Source: Bradyrhizobium sp. CIAT3101 (GTDB lineage Bacteria > Pseudomonadota > Alphaproteobacteria > Rhizobiales > Xanthobacteraceae). Taken from it: 64,000 bases of DNA. The notes below the pieces were generated by a model. The model was not told the DNA's origin. It saw only the letters and a list, made by a program, of their open reading frames with translations, and did no database searches. Of this stretch, positions 36,183 to 44,624 are shown piece after piece (the stretch's first letter is position 1; every line of letters begins with the position of its first letter). The DNA is taken from NCBI RefSeq assembly GCF_029714945.1, contig NZ_CP121634.1, forward strand, positions 2,873,001 through 2,937,000, in the 5' to 3' direction. Made by a program: the position numbers and the translations under genes.

Positions 36183-37574
36183 ATGGACGACATGACGAAG
36201 CCGCAAGCCGCTCCCGCGGAGCCAGTACCACCCGCAGCCTCGGGGCTGCTTGATCGTGCTTTTGGCCTCACCGAGCGTGGCACCAGCGTCGGCCGCGAGG
36301 TGATGGCCGGCGCGACGACGTTCGCGGCGATGGCCTATATCATCGCGGTGAATCCCGCGATCATGTCCAACGCCGGGATGGACCGTGCCGATCTCGTCAG
36401 CGCCACGGCGCTCGCCGCGATCGTCGGCTCGGTGATGATGGGGCTGTGGGCCAATCTGCCGCTTGCGGTGGCGCCCGCGATGGGCTCGAACGTCATCTTC
36501 ACCTATGTCATCGTCAAGCAGATGGGAATGCCCTGGCAGGGCGCACTCGCCATGGTCGCCTTCACCGGCGTGCTGTTCCTGATTCTCAGCCTGTCGAAGC
36601 TGCGTGAGAAAGTCGCCAAGGACGTGCCGGAAGCGCTGAAGATCGGCATCCAGGCGGCGGTCGGTACCCTCATCGTCTTCATTGCGCTACGGGGCGCCGG
36701 ATTCGTGGTCCAGAATCCGTCGACTTACATCGCCATGGGCTCCCTGCGCAGCCCGCCGGTGCTGCTGACGCTGTTCGGTCTCCTGCTCACGCCGGTGCTG
36801 GTGGTGCGCCGGGTGCCGGCTGCGCTGATTCTGTCGATTGCGGTGCTCACCCTGATCGGCTTTTTCGTTCCAGGCGCCAACGGCAAGATGGTGACGTCAG
36901 TGCCATCGGCCATCATGGCATGGCCGCGCTGGCCGACCAGCACCTTCATGGCGCTCGACATCGGCTATCTCTTCAGCCATTTCGTCGTCGCGCTGCCGCT
37001 GCTGTTCTATTTCCTGTGCGCCGAATTCTTCTCGACGCTCGGCACGCTGATCGGCGTGACAGGGGCCGCTAATTTGCGCAAGCCGGACGGCTCGATCCCG
37101 AATGCCACCGCCGCATTCGCGACGGATGCGACGGCTTCAATCGTCGGGCCGCTGCTCGGGACCTCCGTCGTCACGGCCTATATCGAATCCATCACCGGCG
37201 TGCAGGCCGGCGGTCGCACCGGCCTGACCTCGTTGACCGTCGCGGGATTCTTCTTCCTTGCGTTGTTCTTCTGGCCGATCTTCGTCATCATCCCGGCGCA
37301 AGCGACCGCGCCCGCGCTGGTGCTCGTCGGCGTGCTCATGATGCAGGGACTTGCCCGCATCGACATGACCGATCTGGCCAACGCGGTTCCGATCGTGCTG
37401 ACGCTGCTGATCACCGTGCTGACCAATAACCTCATCAACGGAATGGCGCTGGGGACGCTGAGCTACATCGCTCTCGAAGTGGCGGTCGGTCGCCGGTCGC
37501 AGATTCCGGCGATGGTGTGGGGGCTCGGGGTCGTGTTCGTCGCATACGCGATCGTGATCGCACAGATCTTCTGA
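36183..37574 (+). CDS. NCS2-family purine permease, AzgA-like
   Basis: A 463-residue membrane protein with 12-14 helices. TTFAAMAYIIAVNPAIMSNAGM is the conserved first-helix motif of the AzgA group (adenine, guanine, hypoxanthine uptake). NATAAFATDATASIVGPLLGTS and YIESITGVQAGGRTGLTS are the family's QxxE-like and TxxE regions. It is the third gene of the TetR operon and would supply adenine to the deaminase encoded before it. GGGGAGGA lies upstream of the ATG. Confidence 0.92.
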   Translation: MDDMTKPQAAPAEPVPPAASGLLDRAFGLTERGTSVGREVMAGATTFAAMAYIIAVNPAIMSNAGMDRADLVSATALAAIVGSVMMGLWANLPLAVAPAMGSNVIFTYVIVKQMGMPWQGALAMVAFTGVLFLILSLSKLREKVAKDVPEALKIGIQAAVGTLIVFIALRGAGFVVQNPSTYIAMGSLRSPPVLLTLFGLLLTPVLVVRRVPAALILSIAVLTLIGFFVPGANGKMVTSVPSAIMAWPRWPTSTFMALDIGYLFSHFVVALPLLFYFLCAEFFSTLGTLIGVTGAANLRKPDGSIPNATAAFATDATASIVGPLLGTSVVTAYIESITGVQAGGRTGLTSLTVAGFFFLALFFWPIFVIIPAQATAPALVLVGVLMMQGLARIDMTDLANAVPIVLTLLITVLTNNLINGMALGTLSYIALEVAVGRRSQIPAMVWGLGVVFVAYAIVIAQIF

Positions 37575-37583
37575 CGCGGGTCG

Positions 37584-37805
37584 TCAGGCCGCGAGGTCCA
37601 GCAGCCGGCACGATCCGCGCACCAGCACCTTGCGTCCGATGGGGGTCATGGCGGGCACGCCGTCATCAATGACAACGAGACCAAGCTTGACGAGGCTGTG
37701 GAGGAGATAGGCCTTCGCGAGGCGATTGTTCGCTACGGGGTTACGAAGTGTGCGCAGGGCTGCCCATTGATCCGGCGAAAGATCGAGTTCGAAATCGTCG
37801 TTCAT
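37584..37805 (-). CDS. Small winged-helix-like hypothetical protein
   Basis: A 73-residue protein with a helical start (LSPDQWAALRTLRNPV), a second helix (LLHSLVKLGLVVI) and a wing-like end (AMTPIGRKVLVRGS), suggestive of a small winged-helix fold. A GAGG ribosome site lies before the ATG. It converges with the permease gene. No function is assigned. Confidence 0.6.
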   Translation of the reverse strand: MNDDFELDLSPDQWAALRTLRNPVANNRLAKAYLLHSLVKLGLVVIDDGVPAMTPIGRKVLVRGSCRLLDLAA

Positions 37806-38157
37806 GTTGCCTCAAGCGATAGTCACGTTCGTGCGCCCCTGTTAGCGGCGCTGCATGAAAACCATGCGACGACAATGAGTCGGGAATTCGGTGCGCTGTT
37901 TAGAACTTCTCTTCACGAATTGCCGCAGTCTGTTGCGCCACAATAGTTAAGATCGCTCGGACACGATTATCGTCCCGGTCGCCTATCACTAATTGATGAT
38001 CTTCATTTGATGTTGCGCTGCGACGGCCGCAGTGCACGGGAAGCGTTGCTGTCTCATTCTGCGTCGCGTTATGCACAGAAATGGTGAGACGCTGGGTTCG
38101 TGACTCTGCTACGCTGATTCCTAGGGAATGGCTTCACACGACAAGGAGTGTGAGTGC
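37806..38157. other. Intergenic region without a supported gene, 352 bp
   Basis: It is less GC-rich than its neighbours. It contains no convincing frame, hairpin terminator or recognisable promoter. It presumably carries the promoters of the two small divergent genes on either side. Confidence 0.4.
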
Positions 38158-38343
38158 ATGAACAGGCTGGTGGAAATTCGCAGTCAGGAATCCCTGTGCC
38201 GTGAGCGCGCCGCGCTCGATTTTGAGCGCCGGGTTTTCTGGCTGACGCAAGCGCAGGAATGGGAACAGCGCGCACTCGACGAAATTGCCCATCACTTTCG
38301 CGAGTGCAATGCCGTTCACCACGTCGAGCTTGCGCGAAGCTGA
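38158..38343 (+). CDS. Small helical hypothetical protein
   Basis: A 61-residue protein, charged and helical (LCRERAALDFERRVFWLTQAQEWEQRA), without signal peptide. The start at 38158 has AAGGAG 12 bases upstream; another in-frame ATG at 38128 lacks one. It is probably a conserved rhizobial small protein, but I recognise no domain. It converges with the VWA gene. Confidence 0.5.
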   Translation: MNRLVEIRSQESLCRERAALDFERRVFWLTQAQEWEQRALDEIAHHFRECNAVHHVELARS

Positions 38344-38363
38344 CGTCGGCCTGAACTGAGGAC

Positions 38364-39743
38364 TTACTGGTAAGTCGCAACGATATCCGAGACTGCGCGC
38401 TCGAGCTGCTGCGCGGTGGCGCATTGCCGCACCACGCTGCAAAAGGTCGCATAGCGCGGCATCTCGGAATCGCCAAAGCCCCAGGCGAGCCGTCCTTCGG
38501 GGTTGAGCCAGACCAGTCGTTTCGAGCGTTCGGAGATGCGGCGCAGGATGTCGGCACGCGGGTCGAGGTTGTTGCTGCGGGCATCGCCGAGCACGATCAC
38601 CGTGGTCTGCGGCGTCAGCGTGCTCATGAAGTCGTGCTCGAAGTCGACCAGCGAAGAGCCGTAGTCCGACGAGCCGAAGCCGACCTTCGACATGATCTCC
38701 GCCATCGCCTCTTCGGGCGACTTCTTCTCCAGGATTTCGCTGACCTCGATCAGATGTGACGAGAATGCGAAGGAGTGGACGTCGTCCACGACTTCGTGCA
38801 GCGAGTGGATCAGGAGCAGGAAGAAGTCCGAGACCTGAGCCACCGAGCCGGAGACGTCGCAGATCGCCACTATCTTTGGCCGATCGCGGTGCTTGCGTTT
38901 CCACGCGGTCAGGAACGGTACGCCGCCCCAGGCGGCGTTGCGGCGCAGCGTGCGGCGGACATCGAGATGGCCACGGCGCTGGCGCTTACGCGGCTTGGAG
39001 TAGCGCTCACGCAGGCGGCGCGCAATCTGGCGGATGAGCGCCCGCATCTCCGCGACCTGACGCCGCTCGATGCGGGCCAGCGGCGCGTTGCGCAGGATCT
39101 CGTTGCGGAGATTTTCGGCTTCTTCGCGGGCATAGAGCGCAAGCCCTTGCGAGACGGTATCACGCACCGCCTCGCGCAAGCCATCGAGCGCGGCGCGCAG
39201 GCGTTCGGCGAGCGCCGGGTTCGTCGCGGTCAGCTCGTCGAGATCGTCGCGCAGGCGTTGAAGGCCCATGGCATCGAGGATACGGCTGGAGAAGATGCCG
39301 CGCTGGGTGGAGTAGCGGATGTCGGAGAGCGAGGCTGCACCCGCGGCGCTGGCGATCGCAGCTGAGATCGCATTGCGATCCTGCGACATCAGCATCTGTG
39401 CAAGCGGGCCCAATCCTTCCGGAGGCTGTCCTTCGCCCGCGTCGCTGGCCGAGCTTGCGGACGGCGATTGATCCGGGTCTTGCGAAGCGTCGTCGCTGTC
39501 GTCGGCCTCGGGTTGATCCTGTCGAGGCTCGGGCTGGCTGAAGAACAGATCAAAGCAGTCGCCGAGCGCGAGCTTCTCGTCTTGCGACTTGGCGAGCGTC
39601 AGGAGTAGCGCGTCGCGCAGGATGGCGCGGTCGGTGAGACCGACTTGCGCGACGGCGCGCATCGCATCGATGCTTTCGGCGGGCGAGACGTGGACGCCCG
39701 CCCCCCGCGCAGCTCGAAAGAAACGATGAAGGTTCTCGCGCAT
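38364..39743 (-). CDS. CoxE-like von Willebrand factor A domain protein
   Basis: A 459-residue protein. The middle has a low-complexity acidic/Ser segment (about 75-120), then an Arg-rich helical region, and from about residue 285 a VWA domain with the metal-ion-dependent adhesion motif DVSGSVAQ. Such proteins work with MoxR AAA ATPases in maturing metalloenzymes (CoxD/CoxE, NorQ/NorD systems). The partner ATPase is encoded 6 bp upstream in the operon. The target enzyme here is unknown. Confidence 0.88.
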   Translation of the reverse strand: MRENLHRFFRAARGAGVHVSPAESIDAMRAVAQVGLTDRAILRDALLLTLAKSQDEKLALGDCFDLFFSQPEPRQDQPEADDSDDASQDPDQSPSASSASDAGEGQPPEGLGPLAQMLMSQDRNAISAAIASAAGAASLSDIRYSTQRGIFSSRILDAMGLQRLRDDLDELTATNPALAERLRAALDGLREAVRDTVSQGLALYAREEAENLRNEILRNAPLARIERRQVAEMRALIRQIARRLRERYSKPRKRQRRGHLDVRRTLRRNAAWGGVPFLTAWKRKHRDRPKIVAICDVSGSVAQVSDFFLLLIHSLHEVVDDVHSFAFSSHLIEVSEILEKKSPEEAMAEIMSKVGFGSSDYGSSLVDFEHDFMSTLTPQTTVIVLGDARSNNLDPRADILRRISERSKRLVWLNPEGRLAWGFGDSEMPRYATFCSVVRQCATAQQLERAVSDIVATYQ

Positions 39744-39749
39744 CGGGCG

Positions 39750-40697
39750 TCAACCGAAGACGTTGGACCGGGTCGCCTTGGCAATGAAGGTCGTGATCTG
39801 CGGGTGAGCTGCCTCGATGTCGGCCTCGTATTTCAGGAGCACGTTGAGGGTGTCCTTGACGATCTCGGTGTCGAGCTCGGTGGCCTGCAGCAACACGAGC
39901 ACGCGGGCCCAGTCGATCGTCTCGCTCACCGAGGGCAGCTTCTTCAAATCCAGCGAACGGATTTCGTGGATGAAGCCGACCATCTGCCGGCGCAGCGTCT
40001 GCGAGATGCCGGGGACACGGCTCTCGACGATGCGCTCTTCCAGCCGCTGCTCGGGGAAGCCAATATGCAGGTGCAGGCAGCGCCGCTTCAAGGCGTCGCC
40101 GAGATCGCGCTCGCTGTTGGAGGTGAGGATCACCGTCGGCGGCGTGATCGCCGAGACGGTGCCGAGTTCGGGGATCGTGACCTGAAAGTCCGAGAGGATT
40201 TCCAGTAGCAGCGATTCGAACTCGGCATCCGACTTGTCGATCTCATCGATCAGCAGCACGCAGCCGCCCGGTTGCTCCAGTGCCTGGAGCAAAGGACGCG
40301 GCTCGACGAATTCCTTGGAGAAGAACACGTCGCCAAAATCATGAAGCTGTTCGAGCGCGGCGTGCAGCGTCTGCGCGCCGCCAAGGACCTCGCCGAGCTT
40401 GTCCTTGAGGATTTGCGTGTAGAGCAGCTGCTTGGCGTATTTCCACTCATAGAGCGCCTTGGCCTCGTCGAGGCCTTCGTAGCACTGCAGGCGGATCATC
40501 TTCATGCCGCGCCAGGCGGCGATTGCCTTGGCGAGCTCGGTCTTGCCGACGCCCGCAGGGCCCTCGACCAGGATCGGCTTTTCGATCTGTTGCGACAAAT
40601 AGACGGCGGTCGCGATCTGCCGGCTCGCGATATAGCCTTGCGCGGCGAGGCCGCTCTCCACTGCCTCGATCGAGGTCGAGGCCTTCTGTTCAGCCAC
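39750..40697 (-). CDS. MoxR-family AAA+ ATPase
   Basis: A 315-residue ATPase: Walker A GPAGVGKTE, Walker B LLIDEIDK, sensor SNSERD and the Arg-rich RRCLHLHIGFP stretch, all typical of MoxR proteins. I place the start at GTG 40697, which follows GGGAG; an ATG at 40760 would add 21 residues of unusual composition. It lies directly upstream of the VWA gene and forms the chaperone pair with it. Confidence 0.9.
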   Translation of the reverse strand: MAEQKASTSIEAVESGLAAQGYIASRQIATAVYLSQQIEKPILVEGPAGVGKTELAKAIAAWRGMKMIRLQCYEGLDEAKALYEWKYAKQLLYTQILKDKLGEVLGGAQTLHAALEQLHDFGDVFFSKEFVEPRPLLQALEQPGGCVLLIDEIDKSDAEFESLLLEILSDFQVTIPELGTVSAITPPTVILTSNSERDLGDALKRRCLHLHIGFPEQRLEERIVESRVPGISQTLRRQMVGFIHEIRSLDLKKLPSVSETIDWARVLVLLQATELDTEIVKDTLNVLLKYEADIEAAHPQITTFIAKATRSNVFG

Positions 40698-40844
40698 GAA
40701 AGGGCGCTCCCAAAGGTCTTGCTTGAGGCTTGTTCTGCCTGCGTTCCCGGCAAAGAACAAGCCTCGTTTGGGACGGGCCTGATCCGCGCCGACGGCCGCT
40801 TTTTCCGTTCAGCGCAAATACTTAAGGGGCGATCGACGGTGCGG

Positions 40845-41045
40845 TCAGTGCCGCAGCAGCTCCGGCTTGCGGATGGTCTGCCGGACCTCAGCGCCGCAAT
40901 CGGCGCACTCGTAGACGAAGTCGATCTTGGCGAGGCTCCAGTGCGGCTCGACCTCGCGCACGTACATCGGCAGGAACCCCATGCATGTCGGGCAAATCAC
41001 AGGCGCGATTTCGATGTCCTGATGATGCTGTACATAGGCTGGCAT
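40845..41045 (-). CDS. Small zinc-ribbon protein
   Basis: A 66-residue protein with two CxxC knuckles (CPTC and CADC) 29 residues apart, so a zinc ribbon is likely. GAAGGAGAG precedes the ATG. It reads in the same direction as the MoxR-VWA pair but is 147 bp away. Function is unknown. Confidence 0.7.
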   Translation of the reverse strand: MPAYVQHHQDIEIAPVICPTCMGFLPMYVREVEPHWSLAKIDFVYECADCGAEVRQTIRKPELLRH

Positions 41046-41269
41046 CTTGGCTCTCCTTCGCAGGCGACCACCAAACCCCGCGCAAAGGCTACTGCCGGTT
41101 GCGTCGATGCCGTCATCAACTCTTTCGAACAGAGGCGGAACGGCGAGCGTTTGTCGTTCGCTGTGACATTCTTGTTACGTCTCTGTACTGTAACGGGCGG
41201 ACCAAATGCCTATTTCACAGGCCGATCCGGTTCTCGCACCTTCACTGCAACGATAAGGGAGCAACGCCC

Positions 41270-42244
41270 ATGACGCATGCCATTCGCTTTCACAAGACCG
41301 GCGGTCCGGAAGTCCTGGTTTGGGAGGAGGTCAATGTCGGCAAGCCCGGCCAGGGCGAGGCGCGCATCCGCCACACTGCCGTTGGTCTCAACTTCGTCGA
41401 CATCTACAACCGCTCGGGTGTCTATCCGGCGCCATTACCGAGCGGGCTCGGCAGTGAGGCCGCGGGCGTTGTCGAGGAGGTCGGGCCAGGTGTCACCGAT
41501 CTGAAGCCGGGCGATCGGGTCGCCTATGGTGCATCACCGCTCGGCGCCTATTCCGAGGCGCGGCTGATCCCGGCCGACCGGCTGTTGAAGCTGCCTGACG
41601 GTGTCGACGACAAGACGGCGGCCGCAATGATGCTGAAGGGGCTGACGACGCAGTATCTGATCCGGCAGACCTATCGCGTGAAGGCTGGCGACACCATTTT
41701 GCTGCATGCGGCGGCCGGCGGTGTCGGGCTGATCCTGAGCCAGTGGGCAAAACATCTCGGCGCGACCGTGATCGGCACCGTCAGCAGCGACGAGAAGGCA
41801 AAGCTCGCCAAGGCGCACGGCTGTGACCACGTCATCATCTACACGCGCGAGGATTTCGTGAAGCGCGTCGACGAGATCACCGGCGGCAAGAAGGTGCCGG
41901 TGGTTTATGATTCCGTCGGCAAGGACACGTTCCTGAAGTCGCTGGATTGCCTCGCGCCGCTCGGCGTTGCCGCGCTGTTCGGTGCGTCCTCCGGTGCGGT
42001 CGAGCCGCTCAATCTCGGCCTGCTCGCGCAGAAGGGCTCGCTCTACGTCACCCGCCCGACGCTGTTCACTTACGCCGCCAAGCGCGAGAATCTGGTCGCG
42101 ATGGCGAACGAGCTGTTCGACGTCGTCAAGTCCGGGGCGGTCAAGATCGAGGTGCGCCAGACCTATCCGTTGAAGGATGCTGCCAAGGCGCACGCCGATC
42201 TCGCCGCGCGCAAGACCACGGGATCGACCGTTCTGACGGTGTGA
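41270..42244 (+). CDS. NADPH:quinone oxidoreductase, zinc-independent MDR family
   Basis: A 324-residue enzyme. GLNFVDIYNRSGVYP is the quinone-reductase signature, LHAAAGGVGLILSQWAKHLGA is the nucleotide-binding Rossmann motif, and PVVYDSVGKDTF is typical of Qor. The catalytic and structural zinc ligands of alcohol dehydrogenases are absent. It reduces quinones or reactive enones in the cytosol. AAGGGAG lies upstream of the ATG at 41270. Confidence 0.92.
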   Translation: MTHAIRFHKTGGPEVLVWEEVNVGKPGQGEARIRHTAVGLNFVDIYNRSGVYPAPLPSGLGSEAAGVVEEVGPGVTDLKPGDRVAYGASPLGAYSEARLIPADRLLKLPDGVDDKTAAAMMLKGLTTQYLIRQTYRVKAGDTILLHAAAGGVGLILSQWAKHLGATVIGTVSSDEKAKLAKAHGCDHVIIYTREDFVKRVDEITGGKKVPVVYDSVGKDTFLKSLDCLAPLGVAALFGASSGAVEPLNLGLLAQKGSLYVTRPTLFTYAAKRENLVAMANELFDVVKSGAVKIEVRQTYPLKDAAKAHADLAARKTTGSTVLTV

Positions 42245-42283
42245 TCTCCAACGCAATCGTGGCGCAAGCCGCCTGGGCCTGCG

Positions 42284-42559
42284 TCACGCTTTCTCGTGCT
42301 TGCGCAGGTCGCGGGCGTGATCGTGGCGGATGGCCTGGAGGTCGACATCTTCAGGCGGGATCTGGGGAAGGGCAGCCTCGGCCAGGATGGCCTCGGTGAC
42401 GTCCTCGACCGAATTCTCTGCGATTTCGTGGATGAACGAGATGTTCTGGTATTCGCCGGAAGTGACGCGGGAGATGACCTCGCGTCTTGTGATCTCGGGG
42501 TCGACGATCGCCTCGCGACCGCGCCGCCCGTAGTCGATCATCACGACGAAATACTGCAT
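42284..42559 (-). CDS. Small protein of unknown function under repressor control
   Basis: A 91-residue acidic protein (MQYFVVMIDYGRRGREAIVD at the N-terminus; HDHARDLRKHEKA at the end), without signal or membrane segment. GGAT lies before the start at 42559; a longer in-frame start at 42643 would cross the operators and is unlikely. The gene has a strong promoter whose spacer contains a repressor-type palindrome, and it lies immediately downstream of the repressor gene. No family is recognised. Confidence 0.65.
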   Translation of the reverse strand: MQYFVVMIDYGRRGREAIVDPEITRREVISRVTSGEYQNISFIHEIAENSVEDVTEAILAEAALPQIPPEDVDLQAIRHDHARDLRKHEKA

Positions 42560-42601
42560 GAAGCGATCCTGCCGCACCCCCAATCGTCGAGGGCGCGGCA
42601 G

Positions 42602-42655
42602 ATTATTTCCGAAAAACGGAATTAAGTCAAGGTCAATTTCCAAAAATCGGAAATT
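42602..42655 (-). promoter_or_regulatory. Promoter with two operators upstream of the 91-residue protein gene
   Basis: On the minus strand TTGACT (42630-42625) and AATAAT (42607-42602) are 17 bp apart, a good sigma-70 promoter. Operator A, TTCCG-AAAAA-CGGAA (42607-42621), fills the spacer. Operator B, AATTTCC-N7-GGAAATT (42635-42655), with perfect 7-bp arms, lies just upstream of -35. Both fit TTCC-N7-GGAA and their centres are 31 bp apart, about three helical turns. Confidence 0.7.
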
Positions 42656-42660
42656 CTCGC

Positions 42661-43269
42661 CTATCGCCCCTTCTTGCGGGGGCGGGCCGACTTCGCGCGC
42701 AGCCGTTCGAGCTGGCCCTTGGGCATCGAGAGGCAGATCTCTCCGACCCAGTCGAGCTTGACGCCGACGATCGGCTTGGCGTTGAAGCTGTTGAGATTGA
42801 CGACGGAGGGAGATTTCCCGCGTTCGATGGTCTTCAAATAGCGTTCACCGGTCTTGAGCCGGACCACGGCCTCTTCGCCGTAAAAGCTCGACAGTGGATG
42901 ACGCTGGTCCTTGTAGACCACGATCACGTCGCCGCTTTCGTATTTGGGCAGCATCGAATCTCCGACGATCTCGAAGGCCACGGTCTCTTCCATGATCGGG
43001 AACGGCAGCGCGATATCGCCGAGCCCCTCCGGCGGCACCTGCTCGACATCTGGCTCGATCACGGCGCCGGCACCGACGCGCCCCATGATCGGCGCGAGAT
43101 TGAGCTCAAGATATTCCATGATCGGAATGATTTCAGAGGCCTTCACCAGGCGTTCGCCACCGAGGATCTCCGACACCGCGCCCGGGCGAACGCCCATTGC
43201 CGCGGCCAGCCCGCCCTTGCTCTTGCCCGTCTTCTCCAGGCCCCGCTCGATCATCGCAACGTCCAACAT
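42661..43269 (-). CDS. LexA/CI-like repressor: XRE helix-turn-helix plus S24 self-cleaving domain
   Basis: A 202-residue protein. Residues about 5-60 form an XRE-type helix-turn-helix (LAAAMGVRPGAVSEILGGERL). Residues about 95-190 form an S24 peptidase-like domain with Ser105 (VGDSML) and Lys146 (RYLKTIE) at the catalytic dyad positions. The linker has GRVGAGAV, in which Ala67-Gly68 matches the LexA cleavage bond context (GRVAAGEP). Self-cleavage on RecA activation is therefore plausible. GAGGGA precedes the ATG at 43269. Palindromes of one type lie on both sides of the gene, so it probably represses itself and both neighbours. Confidence 0.88.
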   Translation of the reverse strand: MLDVAMIERGLEKTGKSKGGLAAAMGVRPGAVSEILGGERLVKASEIIPIMEYLELNLAPIMGRVGAGAVIEPDVEQVPPEGLGDIALPFPIMEETVAFEIVGDSMLPKYESGDVIVVYKDQRHPLSSFYGEEAVVRLKTGERYLKTIERGKSPSVVNLNSFNAKPIVGVKLDWVGEICLSMPKGQLERLRAKSARPRKKGR

Positions 43270-43307
43270 GGTGATTCCCTCGATTGCCGATTGGCTCCGC
43301 CTCTTGT

Positions 43308-43380
43308 AATCCGAAATTCGGAATTGATGCAATTATGAATATCAGAATTCGCGCTTGACTTTGTCTTCGGAATAACGGAA
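43308..43380. promoter_or_regulatory. Divergent operator/promoter region between repressor and GcrA-like genes
   Basis: Operator C is AATCC-N7-GGAATT (43308-43325); it lies between TTGCAT and TTACAA, a plausible minus-strand promoter for the repressor with a 17-bp spacer. Operator D is TTCG-N7-GGAA (43366-43380), just downstream of TTGACT (43355-43360) in the plus-strand promoter of the GcrA-like gene. Each differs by one base from TTCC-N7-GGAA. Confidence 0.55.
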
Positions 43381-43432
43381 TGTGCGTTCCGCCTCAGGAT
43401 CGTGCGATCGGGGCGCATCACAGGACAGCAGC

Positions 43433-43966
43433 ATGGAACCGGGCCACTGGTCGTCGGAGCATTCCGACGCGCTTCGCGACTATTTTTTCAAGGGACTGTC
43501 ATATGCGGAGATCGGAAGGGAGATTAACGCAAGGTTTGGAACAGTTTACACGCGCAATGCGGTGATCGGTCGTGCCAAGCGGCTTGGGCTCGCCGAGCCC
43601 GAACGGATGACGAGTCCATCGATCGTACCGTCCTTGCCGGGCGAGCCCGGTCCGCTCTCGCCGCCTCGTGTTGCAATACCCGGCCTGAACCTGCCGCCGC
43701 CTTCAGCATTAAGACCGGCCAATCCGGTCAAACTGCGCTGCGTCGGTGTCCAGCCGCGACTGATCACGCTGCTCGAGCTCGAGCGAGGCGATTGCCGCTA
43801 TCCCTATGGTGGTGACGGGGAGGGAGAGGAGATCAGCTTCTGCGGTCACCCGCGTCAGCCTGGTTCGAGCTATTGCGCGCCGCATGCGCACCTGACCCGC
43901 GGTCCCGGAGCAGTGTCCGGCCGTACCGCCGGTGCCGTCGTGCTGAGGCTGGTCTCCACCGCCTGA
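43433..43966 (+). CDS. GcrA-family cell-cycle regulator paralogue
   Basis: A 177-residue protein. The N-terminus has the GcrA DNA-binding pattern: HWSSEHSDALRDYFFKGLSY, then TRNAVIGRAKRLGL. The middle is Pro-rich. The C-terminus has the conserved Cys/His module DCRYPYG...FCGHP...YCAPHAHL that contacts sigma-70 region 2 in GcrA. The start at 43433 follows AGGA. GcrA activates methylation-sensitive cell-cycle genes in Caulobacter. This copy is probably an accessory paralogue because its promoter is tied to a phage-like repressor. Confidence 0.87.
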   Translation: MEPGHWSSEHSDALRDYFFKGLSYAEIGREINARFGTVYTRNAVIGRAKRLGLAEPERMTSPSIVPSLPGEPGPLSPPRVAIPGLNLPPPSALRPANPVKLRCVGVQPRLITLLELERGDCRYPYGGDGEGEEISFCGHPRQPGSSYCAPHAHLTRGPGAVSGRTAGAVVLRLVSTA

Positions 43967-44015
43967 CCGGCGCGGCCAGCATTCCTTCTGATCTTAATTC
44001 GCAAGGAGTCTCCGA

Positions 44016-44579
44016 GTGGCACGTGCCAGACGCAACATGTCCTACAAATTGACCGGGCTCCACGACCGCCGGTCGCGCGACCTGCCGTTCAATGCAGAAT
44101 TGGCGGAGGTCAAGGTCGACAATCCCCTGGCGCTCGATCAGGACGACAAGATCGTGGCGGTCCGGTCGATCCGCAACGATCCGCTCGGCCGGCTGCACTC
44201 GCATCACCAGATCGACGAGGCGCAATATCGGGGTGGCCGCGCCTACCAGAGCGACTGGGAGAGGGCGGAGCGGGGCCCTCAGGCCATGGATCCGACCCGC
44301 GAACATGTCGACGGCACGCGCTCCCGCGAGCCCATCACCGAGAGCCAGCGTCAAGCCGTATTGCGGCTGAACCGGGTCGAGCGCGAGCTCGGCACCGACG
44401 GCGCCGCGCTGGTGCATGACGTGCTGGTGCTTGGTTTGACGATGGATCAGATCGGACAGCGACGCGCCGTCCGCACCCAGCGCTGGAACGACTATTTTGC
44501 ACGGCGTTTTCGCGAATGTCTCGACCGGCTGGCGCTGATCTACGGCTTTGCCACCAACGCATCGGCGCGGCGCCGCTGA
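44016..44579 (+). CDS. DUF6456-like protein
   Basis: A 187-residue basic protein with a GTG start after AAGGAG. RNDPLGRLHSHHQIDEAQYRGG with AYQSDWE resembles the core of DUF6456 (xDxxGxPLI...QxxAGxxLRxDF). ITESQRQAVLRLNRVERELG and RFRECLDRLALIYGF resemble its C-terminal helices. DUF6456 includes GafY, an activator of gene transfer agents in Caulobacter; similar proteins occur in prophages. The match is partial and made by eye. It lies 49 bp after the GcrA-like gene, likely co-transcribed, and ends at a strong terminator. Confidence 0.65.
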   Translation: MARARRNMSYKLTGLHDRRSRDLPFNAELAEVKVDNPLALDQDDKIVAVRSIRNDPLGRLHSHHQIDEAQYRGGRAYQSDWERAERGPQAMDPTREHVDGTRSREPITESQRQAVLRLNRVERELGTDGAALVHDVLVLGLTMDQIGQRRAVRTQRWNDYFARRFRECLDRLALIYGFATNASARRR

Positions 44580-44585
44580 AGTGGC

Positions 44586-44609
44586 CGCCGGCGGCTTGCG
44601 CCGCCGGCG
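44586..44609. terminator. Strong GC-rich terminator hairpin
   Basis: CGCCGGCGGC (44586-44595) pairs perfectly with GCCGCCGGCG (44600-44609) around a TTGC loop, followed by TTCTTCCGTCTC. It starts 7 bp after the DUF6456-like stop codon and could also serve the converging gene. Confidence 0.8.
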
Positions 44610-44624
44610 TTCTTCCGTCTCTCC

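Noticed and set aside
41137..41159. GGAAC...CGTTC before the quinone oxidoreductase gene, EcfG-like
   Set aside because: The spacer is 13 bp, too short for an EcfG promoter.
42284..44609. A full prophage
   Set aside because: No integrase, capsid, portal, terminase or attachment repeats lie around the repressor module.
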